Shown here piece after piece: positions 41,414 to 49,533 of a stretch of DNA of 64,000 nucleotides; position 1 is the first letter of the stretch, and each line of letters begins with the position of its first letter. The position numbers and the translations under genes were made by a program. The DNA lies in assembly GCA_030041435.1 (NCBI GenBank), contig JASHNW010000004.1, positions 1 through 64,000 on the forward strand. The letters run 5' to 3'. Origin of the DNA: Acidobacteriaceae bacterium (GTDB lineage Bacteria; Acidobacteriota; Terriglobia; Terriglobales; Acidobacteriaceae). The notes beneath the pieces are model-generated. The model did not search any database, was not told the origin of the DNA, and saw nothing but the letters and a program-made list of their open reading frames with translations.

Positions 41414-42175
41414 ATGAGCACGGCAACAACCACGGTTCGCGTGGGGCACGAACCGGAACTGCTGGGGCAAACTGTCGTTGTGGTGGGAGGCAGCGGCGGC
41501 ATTGGGCTGGAAACGGCGCGACGAGCCCGCGCGGAGGGGGCGAGGCTGATCCTCACGGGCCGGAATCTCGAGCGTCTCGAACTCGCGGCCGGGGAGGTGG
41601 AGGCGCTGAGCACAGCGGCCTTCGACGCCAACGATCCCGCGGCAGTGGAGCGATTCTTCGCCGGTCTGCCGGCCGCGATCGACCACGTGATGGTGACAGC
41701 CGGGCAGCCGCACTACGGGCGGCTTGTGGATATGGACTTCGAGGAGGCGCGGGGCGCGCTGACCACGCATCTGCTGCTGATGTTCCAGGTGGCGCGCTGC
41801 GCCGCACACAAGATGAGACCGGGAGGCACGCTGGTGTTCATGGGCGGCGTGGGCGGGCGGCGGCCCGGCGTGGGCATGGGGATGGCGCCAACGGTGACGG
41901 CTGCGCTGCCCGCGCTCGCGTCCAGCCTGGCGCTGGAACTGGCGCCGGTGCGAGTGAACCTGATCGCGGCCGGCTTTGTGGACACCGGATTGTCGGCATC
42001 TCTGCTGGGGGACAAGCTGGAGGAGCGGCGCAAGCAGCTGCGCGCGACGCTTCCGATCAGGCGGGTGGTGACGGCGGGGGACGTGGCGGCGCTGGCCGTG
42101 CATATGATGACCAATACGGCGCTGACCGGGGCGACCTACGACATCGACGGCGGGCAGCAGCTGGTGGCCGGCTAG
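41414..42175 (+). CDS. SDR-family protein lacking the catalytic Tyr/Lys
   Basis: 253 residues from ATG 41414 (AGGAGGGAAC upstream). The Rossmann motif VVVVGGSGGIGLETARRA, NAG-like VMVTAGQPHYG and C-terminal ALTGATYDIDGGQQL are clear SDR features. Where classical SDRs have Ser and YxxxK, this protein reads TLVFMGGVGGRRPG and APTVTAALPALAS, so no Tyr, Lys or Ser is in the catalytic places. It may be a non-catalytic or unusual reductase sub-family; I recall similar actinobacterial proteins. Likely operon with the VOC gene. Confidence 0.85.
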   Translation: MSTATTTVRVGHEPELLGQTVVVVGGSGGIGLETARRARAEGARLILTGRNLERLELAAGEVEALSTAAFDANDPAAVERFFAGLPAAIDHVMVTAGQPHYGRLVDMDFEEARGALTTHLLLMFQVARCAAHKMRPGGTLVFMGGVGGRRPGVGMGMAPTVTAALPALASSLALELAPVRVNLIAAGFVDTGLSASLLGDKLEERRKQLRATLPIRRVVTAGDVAALAVHMMTNTALTGATYDIDGGQQLVAG

Positions 42176-42338
42176 CGGTGGTGTCTCAGCAATTCCCTGC
42201 ACAATTCGAGGGATAGAAGTGGGGCGAAGAGCATCGCTCAGGGGCCAAAGCGCAACGTATTTTCAGGGTGCGATTTCACCCATCCCAACACCAGGGATCG
42301 AGGGGCAGCCGGCGTGCGATCTTAGTGAGGAGAGGTGC

Positions 42339-43721
42339 GTGGTGGCGCGACATTTCGATGCAATCATCATCGGGACGGGGCAGGCAGGCCCGTCGCTGGC
42401 TGCGCGGCTGGCGGCGGCGGGCAGAGCGGTTGCGATTCTGGAGCGCGGCAAGTTTGGCGGCACCTGTGTGAACACGGGATGCATACCGACCAAGACGCTG
42501 ATTGCCAGCGCGGACGCGGTGCATGCAGCGCGGCGGGGCGCCGAGTACGGATTCGATGTGAACGGCGATGTGCGCGTGGATATGAAACGCGTGAAGGCGC
42601 GCAAGGATGCAATATCCGGGCGGTCGAACAAGGGCGTGGAGGAATGGCTGCGCGGGCTGAAAAATTGTACGGTCATTGCGGGGCAGGGCCGCTTTGCGTC
42701 GGCGCGCACGGTGGTGGTGAACGACGAGGTGCTGGAGGCCGACCAAATATTCATCAACGTTGGCGGCCGGGCGAGTATTCCCGCCTTTCCGGGGATTCAC
42801 GATGTGCCCTTTCTAACCAACTCCTCGATGGTCGATGTCGACTTTGTGCCGGAGCATCTCGTCATCGTCGGCGGTGGCTATATTGGGCTGGAATTCGGCC
42901 AGATGTATCGCCGCTTTGGGAGCGCAGTGACGATTGTGGAGATGGGGCCGCGCCTGATCGGACGCGAAGACGAAGATGTATCTGACGCCGTGCAGAAGAT
43001 TTTGGAACTGGAGGGGATACAAATTCGGCTCAATGCGAAATGCATCTCGCTCGAGAAGCGCGACAGCGGGATCGGAGTCAGCGTTGCATGCGTCGACGGC
43101 CCGCCGGAGGTATCCGGCACGAGCGTTCTTCTCGCGGTGGGACGTATTCCCAATACGGGCGACCTGGGTCTGGAGCGGGCGGGGGTGGCGACCGACCAGC
43201 GCGGCTACATTGTGGTGGACGATCAGCTGCAGACGAACGTGCCCGGGATTTGGGCGCTGGGGGACTGCAACGGCCGCGGGGCCTTTACGCACACGGCCTA
43301 CAACGACTACGAGATCGTGGCGGATAACCTGCTGAACGCAGACCATCGCCGCGTGTCCGACCGCATTCAGACGTACGCCTTGTATACCGATCCGCCGCTG
43401 GGGCGATGCGGCATGACGGACGCGGAGGTGCGGAAGTCGGGGCGGGCTGCGCTGGCTGTGAAATATCCGATGAGCAAAGTGGGCCGGGCCATTGAGAAGG
43501 GTGAGACCGAGGGATTCATCAAAATCTCGGTGGATGCGGAGACAAAACAGATTCTGGGGGCTGCGATTCTGGGCACCGGCGGCGACGAGGTGGTGCAGGT
43601 GTTGCTGGACGTGATGTATGCGAAGGCGCCGTACACGGTGGTGGAGCGCGCCATGCACATTCATCCGACGGTGGCGGAATTTCTGCCTACGGTCTTATCG
43701 AAGCTGGAGCCGCTACTGTAG
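42339..43721 (+). CDS. FAD/NAD(P)-binding disulfide oxidoreductase (mercuric reductase-like)
   Basis: About 460 residues from GTG 42339 (GAGGAGAGG upstream; GTG 42342 is equally possible). FAD motif IIIGTGQAGPSLAARLA, redox-active disulfide GTCVNTGCIPTKT, NAD motif LVIVGGGYIGLEFGQMY, second FAD motif GIWALGDCNGRGAFTHTAYND, and C-terminal HIHPTVAEFLPT with the catalytic His-Glu. Paired C-terminal cysteines for Hg(II) binding and an N-terminal HMA domain are absent, so it is not a true MerA; substrate unknown. Confidence 0.9.
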   Translation: MVARHFDAIIIGTGQAGPSLAARLAAAGRAVAILERGKFGGTCVNTGCIPTKTLIASADAVHAARRGAEYGFDVNGDVRVDMKRVKARKDAISGRSNKGVEEWLRGLKNCTVIAGQGRFASARTVVVNDEVLEADQIFINVGGRASIPAFPGIHDVPFLTNSSMVDVDFVPEHLVIVGGGYIGLEFGQMYRRFGSAVTIVEMGPRLIGREDEDVSDAVQKILELEGIQIRLNAKCISLEKRDSGIGVSVACVDGPPEVSGTSVLLAVGRIPNTGDLGLERAGVATDQRGYIVVDDQLQTNVPGIWALGDCNGRGAFTHTAYNDYEIVADNLLNADHRRVSDRIQTYALYTDPPLGRCGMTDAEVRKSGRAALAVKYPMSKVGRAIEKGETEGFIKISVDAETKQILGAAILGTGGDEVVQVLLDVMYAKAPYTVVERAMHIHPTVAEFLPTVLSKLEPLL

Positions 43722-43730
43722 GAGGCATAC

Positions 43731-43760
43731 GGCTGGGAGCGGGTAGCCGGGAGCTGGTTG
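43731..43760 (+). repeat. GGGAGC heptamer array
   Basis: CTGGGAG, CGGGTAG, CCGGGAG, CTGGTTG: a short array right after the flavoprotein stop. The remaining gap to 44008 shows only the ribosome binding site of the next gene. Confidence 0.65.
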
Positions 43761-44008
43761 TCGAAATTCTGAAATTCGACTCAGGGAGCACCGCGCCGCT
43801 GATCATCGATTCGCCGGGGGGATGTCGCGGCAGGGCGAAAATAAGATCGCACCAGGATGTTTTGCCGCAGGGGGCTCCGGGTGGTTGGGGCGGTGTTTAC
43901 AAACGGTTTGGGCTGGATGTAGCATCGGTGCTGTTTTTTCGCAGGCCCTGGGTACCTCCCCCGCCCAAAGCCGATTCCCAATGCACCGTGGAACCTGAGG
44001 AGGTCCCT

Positions 44009-45352
44009 ATGTCTCTGCACTTAGTGAGCAGAACTACCATCCATCGTGTCCGGCTGATTGCGGCCGGCGTGGCCGGGCTGGCGATGACAGGCCTGGCCGT
44101 TTCTGCATCGGCGGCCACGCTCTGCGTGAATCCAAATGGCAGCCATGGCTGCAGTGCCACCATCGGCGCCGCGGTGGCGGCGGCATCGCCGGGCGACGTG
44201 ATCCAGGTGTGGCCGGGGGTTTACACCGAGCAGGTGACGATCACGAAGTCTCTTTCGCTGCTGGGCGTGTGGCCGCATGGGGCCATCATCGACGCCACCG
44301 GCCTGGCCAACGGCATCTGGGTGGACGGCATGAGCGCAGCGCCCAATGCGGGCGTGGCCAATGTGGTCATCTCCGGCCTGACGGTGCGCAACGCGAACTT
44401 CGAGGGCATTCTGCTGACAAATGCGACCAACGTGACGCTGGTGGGCAATGAGGTGACGGACAACGATCGATCGCTGGACACGAGCGACGACACCTGCCCG
44501 GGGATTCCGGCCTTCGAGACCAATGAGGGCGACGACTGCGGCGAGGGCATTCACCTGATGGCGACGGATCATTCCACCATCGTGCGGAATGACGTGGGGC
44601 ACAACTCGGGCGGCATTCTGACCTCGGACGAGACCGGGCCGAGCGATCACAATCTGGTGAGCGAGAACTTCGTACACGACAACGTGCTTGACTGCGGGAT
44701 CACGCTGGCTTCGCACGCGCCGGCGCTTTCGGGAGCGAAGCTCTCCTTCGGCGTTTGGTATAACACCATCTCGCACAACGTTTCGCTGCGGAACGGGACG
44801 CAGGCGGCAGGCGCGGGAGTGGGGATCTTTGCGCCATCCCCGGGCACCACGAACACGGGAAACGTGGTGATCGACAACGACATTCGGGATAACGGAGCGA
44901 CGGGAGTGGCGATGCACAACCACGCCGCGCCTCCATCCGCTCCGCCGGTGGACCTGAACGATAACGCGATTGTGGGCAACCGGTTTTCGGGAAACGGGCC
45001 AGATAATCCGGGCGCGCCGACGCCGGGCCCGACGGGCATTAACGTCTTCAGCATGGGCACGATCACGGGGACCGTTATTTCCCAGAATACTTTCGACAAC
45101 GAAGCGATTGACGTAGGTTTCAGCGCTCCCAACGGACAGCTGAATGTCCACTTCAACGACTTCTCCGCCGGGATTGGGGTCGATAATCTGGGCGCCGGAA
45201 CTGTGGATGCAACGGAAAACTGGTGGCACTGCGCAAGCGGCCCGAACAATGCGCACTGCACAACCGTGAGCGGACCGGGCGTGTCGTTTACACCGTGGCT
45301 GACGCAGCCGTTTGACCAGGGCGTGGCAGCCGTGGGGCCCAGGTTCAACTAA
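44009..45352 (+). CDS. Secreted right-handed parallel beta-helix repeat protein
   Basis: 447 residues from ATG 44009 (GAGGAGGTCCCT upstream). A signal peptide ends ...LAVSASA-ATL. An N-terminal cap follows (TLCVNPNGSHGCSATIGAAV, GDVIQVWPGVYTEQVTI). Then come repeated PbH1/NosD-like coils rich in Asn (ISGLTVRNANFEGILLTNAT, VTLVGNEVTDND, HSTIVRNDVGHNSGGIL, NLVSENFVHDN, GTVISQNTFDN), ending with the common NWWHCASGPNNAHC motif. The fold is that of pectate lyases and alginate epimerases; the activity on polysaccharide is inferred only. Confidence 0.88.
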   Translation: MSLHLVSRTTIHRVRLIAAGVAGLAMTGLAVSASAATLCVNPNGSHGCSATIGAAVAAASPGDVIQVWPGVYTEQVTITKSLSLLGVWPHGAIIDATGLANGIWVDGMSAAPNAGVANVVISGLTVRNANFEGILLTNATNVTLVGNEVTDNDRSLDTSDDTCPGIPAFETNEGDDCGEGIHLMATDHSTIVRNDVGHNSGGILTSDETGPSDHNLVSENFVHDNVLDCGITLASHAPALSGAKLSFGVWYNTISHNVSLRNGTQAAGAGVGIFAPSPGTTNTGNVVIDNDIRDNGATGVAMHNHAAPPSAPPVDLNDNAIVGNRFSGNGPDNPGAPTPGPTGINVFSMGTITGTVISQNTFDNEAIDVGFSAPNGQLNVHFNDFSAGIGVDNLGAGTVDATENWWHCASGPNNAHCTTVSGPGVSFTPWLTQPFDQGVAAVGPRFN

Positions 45353-45369
45353 GAGGCGGGCGCGGGCGA

Positions 45370-45402
45370 GTGCCCACATCCCAACGCCAGGGATGTGGGC
45401 AC
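45370..45402. terminator. Perfect 13-bp stem-loop after the beta-helix gene
   Basis: GTGCCCACATCCC (45370-45382), loop AACGCCA, GGGATGTGGGCAC (45390-45402). No U-tract, so it is either a non-canonical terminator or a REP-like unit; a related word occurs at about 42269-42297. Confidence 0.6.
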
Positions 45403-45495
45403 CCGGGGCTGCTGCCAATGGTACGGTTCGACGGAACGACGGGGACTGGTGCTGCTCTCGGGTGGGTGCCTCTACGCTGCTAAACTTGAGATGGC

Positions 45496-48400
45496 ATGAT
45501 CCTTCCTTTTGTCCGCGAGCTGCTGGCGGACATGGAACACTCCCCAGCATTTGAACAGGCAAGAAGGCACCTGGCGCTTGCCCGCGGGCGGCGGCGTGTG
45601 TCCGGGCTGACGTCGACGGCGCGGGCGCTGTATATTCCGCTGTTTGCGCGGGCGGCGGGCGTGCCGACGCTGGTGGTGGTGACCGACAACAAGGCGGCCG
45701 ATGCGATGCAGCTGGCGCTGCAGGCCGGTGCGGAGCTGACGGGGGCGATTCCGCCGGATCGAGTGCTGCGGCTGCCGGCGCATGATGTGCTGCCGTTCGA
45801 GAATCTGTCGCCGCACCCGGACATTCAGGAGCAGCGGGCCAAGACGCTGTGGAAGATCGCGACGGGCGAGGCGCAGATTGTGGTGGCGCCTGTGGAAGCG
45901 GCGGCGATGAAGCTGTTCCCTGCTCCGTTTTATGCCGGGCTGGCGCAGATTTTGCGGCGCGGCGAGGAAGTGGACGTCGATACGCTGCTGGCGCACCTGA
46001 CCAGCATCGGCTACACGCGCAACGACATTGTGGAGATGCCGGGGCAGTTCACGCGACGGGGCGGGATTCTGGATGTGTATTCGCCGGAAGCGGACCGGCC
46101 GGTGCGGTTCGAGTTTTTCGGCGACGAGATCGAATCGATTAGAAAATTCGATCCGGAGACGCAGCGCTCGGCGGCGGCGCTGGATGAGGCGCGGCTGCTG
46201 CCGCTGACGGAGACGCCGGTATCGGAGCGGCTGCTGGCGTCTGTGCATGCGCGGCTGAGCGGGGCGCGAGTGGAATCGACGGACGATCCGGAGATGCTGG
46301 AAGAGGCGATTGCGGCGGGCGGCGTGAGCGTGTTTCCGGGGTGGGAGTTCTTCGCCGGCGTGGGCGGGGCGACGGGAACGCTGCTGGATCTGTTTGCGAA
46401 GAGCACGCTGTTTGTGGAGGAGCCGGCGATGATCCGCAACCAGATCGATCGCTGGTGGAGCAAGGTGGAGCAGCGGCACGAGCGGTCGAGCATCGGATCG
46501 CTGATGACGCCGGAAGACATCTACGTGCGGCCGGAGCTGCTGCAGGCGCGGCTGGCGTCGCATGCGGGGCTGGACATCGATCAGCTGGGCGCGGTGGATG
46601 TGCTGGAAGAGGACGAGACGCTGGGGGAGATTGAGTTCACGTCGCGGCCGACGCTGCGCTTTCACGGGTCGATTCCGGCGCTGGTGGAGCAGATTCGCAC
46701 GCTGATGCAGCAGGAGGTGCGGACGCTGCTGGTGGCTCCGAACCAGGGAGAGGTAGAGCGGCTGGCAACGCTGCTGCGCGAGTACGAGCTGCCGTACCGG
46801 CTGGGCAGCCGCGTGCTGCACGCGGGCAGCGAGAACATTTACGACGAGAGCAGCTATCTGGCGGGTGACATGAGGACGCCGGTGATTCTGCGCACGGCGC
46901 TGGCGTCGGGCGTGAGTTTGCCGGATGCGCGGCTGGTGCTGTTTGGGGCGCAGGATTTCTTCGATGAGGCGGACGTGACGGCGCGGCCGGCGCCGAAGAA
47001 GTCAAAGACGGCGGCGTTTGTTTCGGACTTTCGCGATCTGGCGGTGGGCGACTACGTGGTGCACGTGGAGCACGGCATCGCGCAGTACCAGGGGCTGAGG
47101 GAGATTGAGCAGGACGGGATCTCGCTGGAGTTCATGATCCTGGAGTTTGCGGAGAGCGCGCGGCTGTATATTCCGCTGACGCGGCTGGACCTGATCCAGA
47201 AGTACCGTTCGACGGAATCGGGGCCGGCGCCGGTGCTGAACCGGCTGGGGTCGCAACAGTGGTCGCGGACCAAGGCGCGGGTGAAGAAGGCCATGGAGGA
47301 CATGGCCGATGAGCTGCTGAAACTGTATGCGCAGAGGAAGGCGGCGGAGGGGCATGCGTTTCCGCCGGACAACGAATTTCAGCGGGAGTTTGAGGACGCG
47401 TTCGACTACAACGAGACGGAGGATCAGACGGCGGCGATTGCGGACATCAAACGGGACATGGAATCGCCGCTGCCGATGGACCGGCTGCTGTGCGGGGATG
47501 TGGGGTACGGCAAGACAGAAGTAGCGATGCGAGCGGCGTTCAAGGCGGTGCAGGATGGCCGCCAGGTGGCGGTGCTGACGCCGACGACGGTGCTGAGCTT
47601 CCAGCATTTCGAGACATTCAAAAATCGGTTTCGGCAATTTCCGATCAACATCGAGATGATCTCGCGCTTCAGGACGCCGAAGGAGCAGAAGCTGATTCTC
47701 GAGCGGGTGGAAACGGGGAAGGTGGACATCCTGATTGGGACGCACCGGCTGCTGTCGAAGGACATCAAGTTTCACAACCTGGGGCTGCTGGTGGTGGACG
47801 AGGAGCAACGCTTCGGGGTGCGGCACAAGGAGCGACTGAAGCAGATGCGGCGAGAGATCGATGTGCTGGCGATGAGCGCGACGCCGATTCCGAGAACGCT
47901 GCACATGTCGCTGGTGGGGCTGCGGGATATGAGCGTGATCGAGACGCCGCCGCGAGACCGCATGGCGATCCAGACGGTGGTGGCGAAGTTCGACGAGAAG
48001 CTGATCCGGAGCGCCATCGAGGTTGAACTCGAGCGGGGCGGGCAGGTGTACTTCGTGCACAACCGCGTGGAGACGATTTACGAGATCGCGGCAAAGATTC
48101 AGGAGATGGCGCCGTCGGCGCGCGTGGCGGTGGGGCACGGGCAGATGGGGGAGAACGATCTGGAGAAGGTGATGCTGGCGTTCATGCATCACGAGCACGA
48201 TGTGCTGGTGGCGACGACGATCATCGAGAATGGGCTGGACATTCCGATGGCGAACACCATCATCGTGAACCGCGCGGACCGGCATGGGCTGAGCGAGCTG
48301 TACCAGCTGCGCGGACGCGTGGGGCGGTCGAACCGACGAGCGTATGCGTACCTGCTGATTCCGCCGGAGCAGGAGCTGACGGATGTGGCGCGGCGGCGGC

Positions 48401-49071
48401 TGGCGGCGCTGAAGGAATTTTCGGATCTGGGCGCGGGCTTCAAGATTGCGGCGCTCGATCTGGAGCTGCGCGGCGCGGGCAATCTGCTGGGCGGGGAGCA
48501 GAGCGGGCACATCGAGGCAGTGGGGTTCGAGATGTACACGTCGATGCTGGAAGAAGCAGTGAGCAAGCTGAAGGGCGAGGAGCGCGTGGAACGGCCGCAG
48601 GTGCAGCTGAGCCTGGGGATCGCATTACGTATCGATGAAAGTTACATTTCCGAAGAGAACCAGCGGTTGCGCATGTACAAGCGGATTGCGGGGGTGGAGA
48701 GCGAGCGCGCGATCGAGGACGTGCGGACGGAGATGGAGGACCGGTATGGGCCGCTTCCGGCGAGCGTGGGACATCTGCTGGAGGCGGCGCGGCTGCGGCT
48801 TGAGTGCGAGCGGATCGGAGTCGCGCAGGTGGACCGGAAGCGGGAACAGCTGCACGTGAAGTTTACGGAGTCGGCGGCGGTGGATCCGGGACGGCTGATG
48901 AAGCTGGTGGCGAAGAACGCGAAGCGCGGGGCGCAGTTCACGCCGCAGGGGGTGCTGCGGTTCCCGATGGCGGCGGTGAAGGCGGAGGAGGTGCTGGCGG
49001 GGGTAAGAGGGCTGCTGGAGGAGCTGGCGGAAAGGGACAGCGTGCAGCGTTCAGCGATCAGCGTTCAGTGA
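45496..49071 (+). CDS. mfd: Transcription-repair coupling factor Mfd
   Basis: 1191 residues. UvrB-like N-terminal region (TDNKAADAMQLALQAG, LPAHDVLPFENLSPHPDIQE, GQFTRRGGILDVYSPE), RNA polymerase-interacting domain (VGDYVVHVEHGIAQYQGL), helicase motifs (LLCGDVGYGKTEVAM, PTTVLSFQHF, LLVVDEEQRFGVRHKE, MSATPIPRTLHMSL), TRG (GRVGRSNRRAYAYLL) and a C-terminal TRCF domain. It removes stalled RNA polymerase and recruits UvrA. ATG 45496 has a GAGATGG site. The last about ten residues (SVQRSAISVQ) and the stop codon are encoded by a TCAGCGx heptamer array. Confidence 0.97.
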   Translation: MILPFVRELLADMEHSPAFEQARRHLALARGRRRVSGLTSTARALYIPLFARAAGVPTLVVVTDNKAADAMQLALQAGAELTGAIPPDRVLRLPAHDVLPFENLSPHPDIQEQRAKTLWKIATGEAQIVVAPVEAAAMKLFPAPFYAGLAQILRRGEEVDVDTLLAHLTSIGYTRNDIVEMPGQFTRRGGILDVYSPEADRPVRFEFFGDEIESIRKFDPETQRSAAALDEARLLPLTETPVSERLLASVHARLSGARVESTDDPEMLEEAIAAGGVSVFPGWEFFAGVGGATGTLLDLFAKSTLFVEEPAMIRNQIDRWWSKVEQRHERSSIGSLMTPEDIYVRPELLQARLASHAGLDIDQLGAVDVLEEDETLGEIEFTSRPTLRFHGSIPALVEQIRTLMQQEVRTLLVAPNQGEVERLATLLREYELPYRLGSRVLHAGSENIYDESSYLAGDMRTPVILRTALASGVSLPDARLVLFGAQDFFDEADVTARPAPKKSKTAAFVSDFRDLAVGDYVVHVEHGIAQYQGLREIEQDGISLEFMILEFAESARLYIPLTRLDLIQKYRSTESGPAPVLNRLGSQQWSRTKARVKKAMEDMADELLKLYAQRKAAEGHAFPPDNEFQREFEDAFDYNETEDQTAAIADIKRDMESPLPMDRLLCGDVGYGKTEVAMRAAFKAVQDGRQVAVLTPTTVLSFQHFETFKNRFRQFPINIEMISRFRTPKEQKLILERVETGKVDILIGTHRLLSKDIKFHNLGLLVVDEEQRFGVRHKERLKQMRREIDVLAMSATPIPRTLHMSLVGLRDMSVIETPPRDRMAIQTVVAKFDEKLIRSAIEVELERGGQVYFVHNRVETIYEIAAKIQEMAPSARVAVGHGQMGENDLEKVMLAFMHHEHDVLVATTIIENGLDIPMANTIIVNRADRHGLSELYQLRGRVGRSNRRAYAYLLIPPEQELTDVARRRLAALKEFSDLGAGFKIAALDLELRGAGNLLGGEQSGHIEAVGFEMYTSMLEEAVSKLKGEERVERPQVQLSLGIALRIDESYISEENQRLRMYKRIAGVESERAIEDVRTEMEDRYGPLPASVGHLLEAARLRLECERIGVAQVDRKREQLHVKFTESAAVDPGRLMKLVAKNAKRGAQFTPQGVLRFPMAAVKAEEVLAGVRGLLEELAERDSVQRSAISVQ

Positions 49072-49155
49072 TCAGCGGATAGCGGGTAGTAAAAGCGCGG
49101 CACGGGCAGCGTTCAGCAGGGACAGCGATCAGGTTTCAGCGGCGCAGCAGTCAGG
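49036..49155. repeat. TCAGCGx heptamer array spanning the mfd stop
   Basis: CAGCGTT, CAGCGAT, CAGCGTT, CAGTGAT, CAGCGGA, TAGCGGG ... then CAGCGTT, CAGCAGG and CAGCGATCAGG. It begins inside the mfd reading frame. Confidence 0.8.
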
Positions 49156-49202
49156 GATAAGACGGCCAGGAATGGAACGGCCAGGGAACGTCCGGTCACC
49201 CG

Positions 49203-49457
49203 CTATTTCTTTGCGAGTTCCCGCAGCAGGTTGCGCCGCTTGCGCATGAACTTGCGGGCGAGGGCCATGTCTTCCCTGAATTCCGGATCAGCGGCGGTGA
49301 GGCGGAAGCCGCCCGGCGATTCGGTGAGGAAGAGGGTGTCCCCCGGGGCAACTTTCAGGCGTTCTACAACTTCGGCCGGGAGAACGATGCCTGGGGAACC
49401 GCCGACGGAAGCGACTTTGAGTTTGACCACGTGAGGCTGTGCACTCCTCGTTCTCAT
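49203..49457 (-). CDS. AbrB/SpoVT-type (MazE-like) antitoxin, orphan
   Basis: 84 residues from ATG 49457. Swapped-hairpin DNA-binding core: VVKLKVASVGGSPGIVLPAE, VVERLKVAPGDTLFLTES, then TAADPEFREDMALARKFM and a basic C-terminal helix (RKRRNLLRELAKK). Close in pattern to antitoxins of Doc/Fic-type toxins, but no toxin gene follows on this strand (only repeat DNA up to mfd). No Shine-Dalgarno sequence. It could regulate elsewhere or be a remnant. Confidence 0.8.
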   Translation of the reverse strand: MRTRSAQPHVVKLKVASVGGSPGIVLPAEVVERLKVAPGDTLFLTESPGGFRLTAADPEFREDMALARKFMRKRRNLLRELAKK

Positions 49458-49533
49458 GTTTATTAGAATCGGCCGACAGTCGCCAATTCTGCAAGGCGGC
49501 AGCCGGGGGGCAGGGCTTTCATCCAGCTTCGCG

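Noticed and set aside
42339-43721. Genuine mercuric reductase (MerA)
   Set aside because: It lacks the C-terminal vicinal Cys pair, HMA domain and mer neighbours, so only the broader flavoprotein family is claimed.
47002-48510. 502-codon minus-strand ORF antisense to mfd
   Set aside because: His/Arg/Gln-rich shadow of the helicase region.
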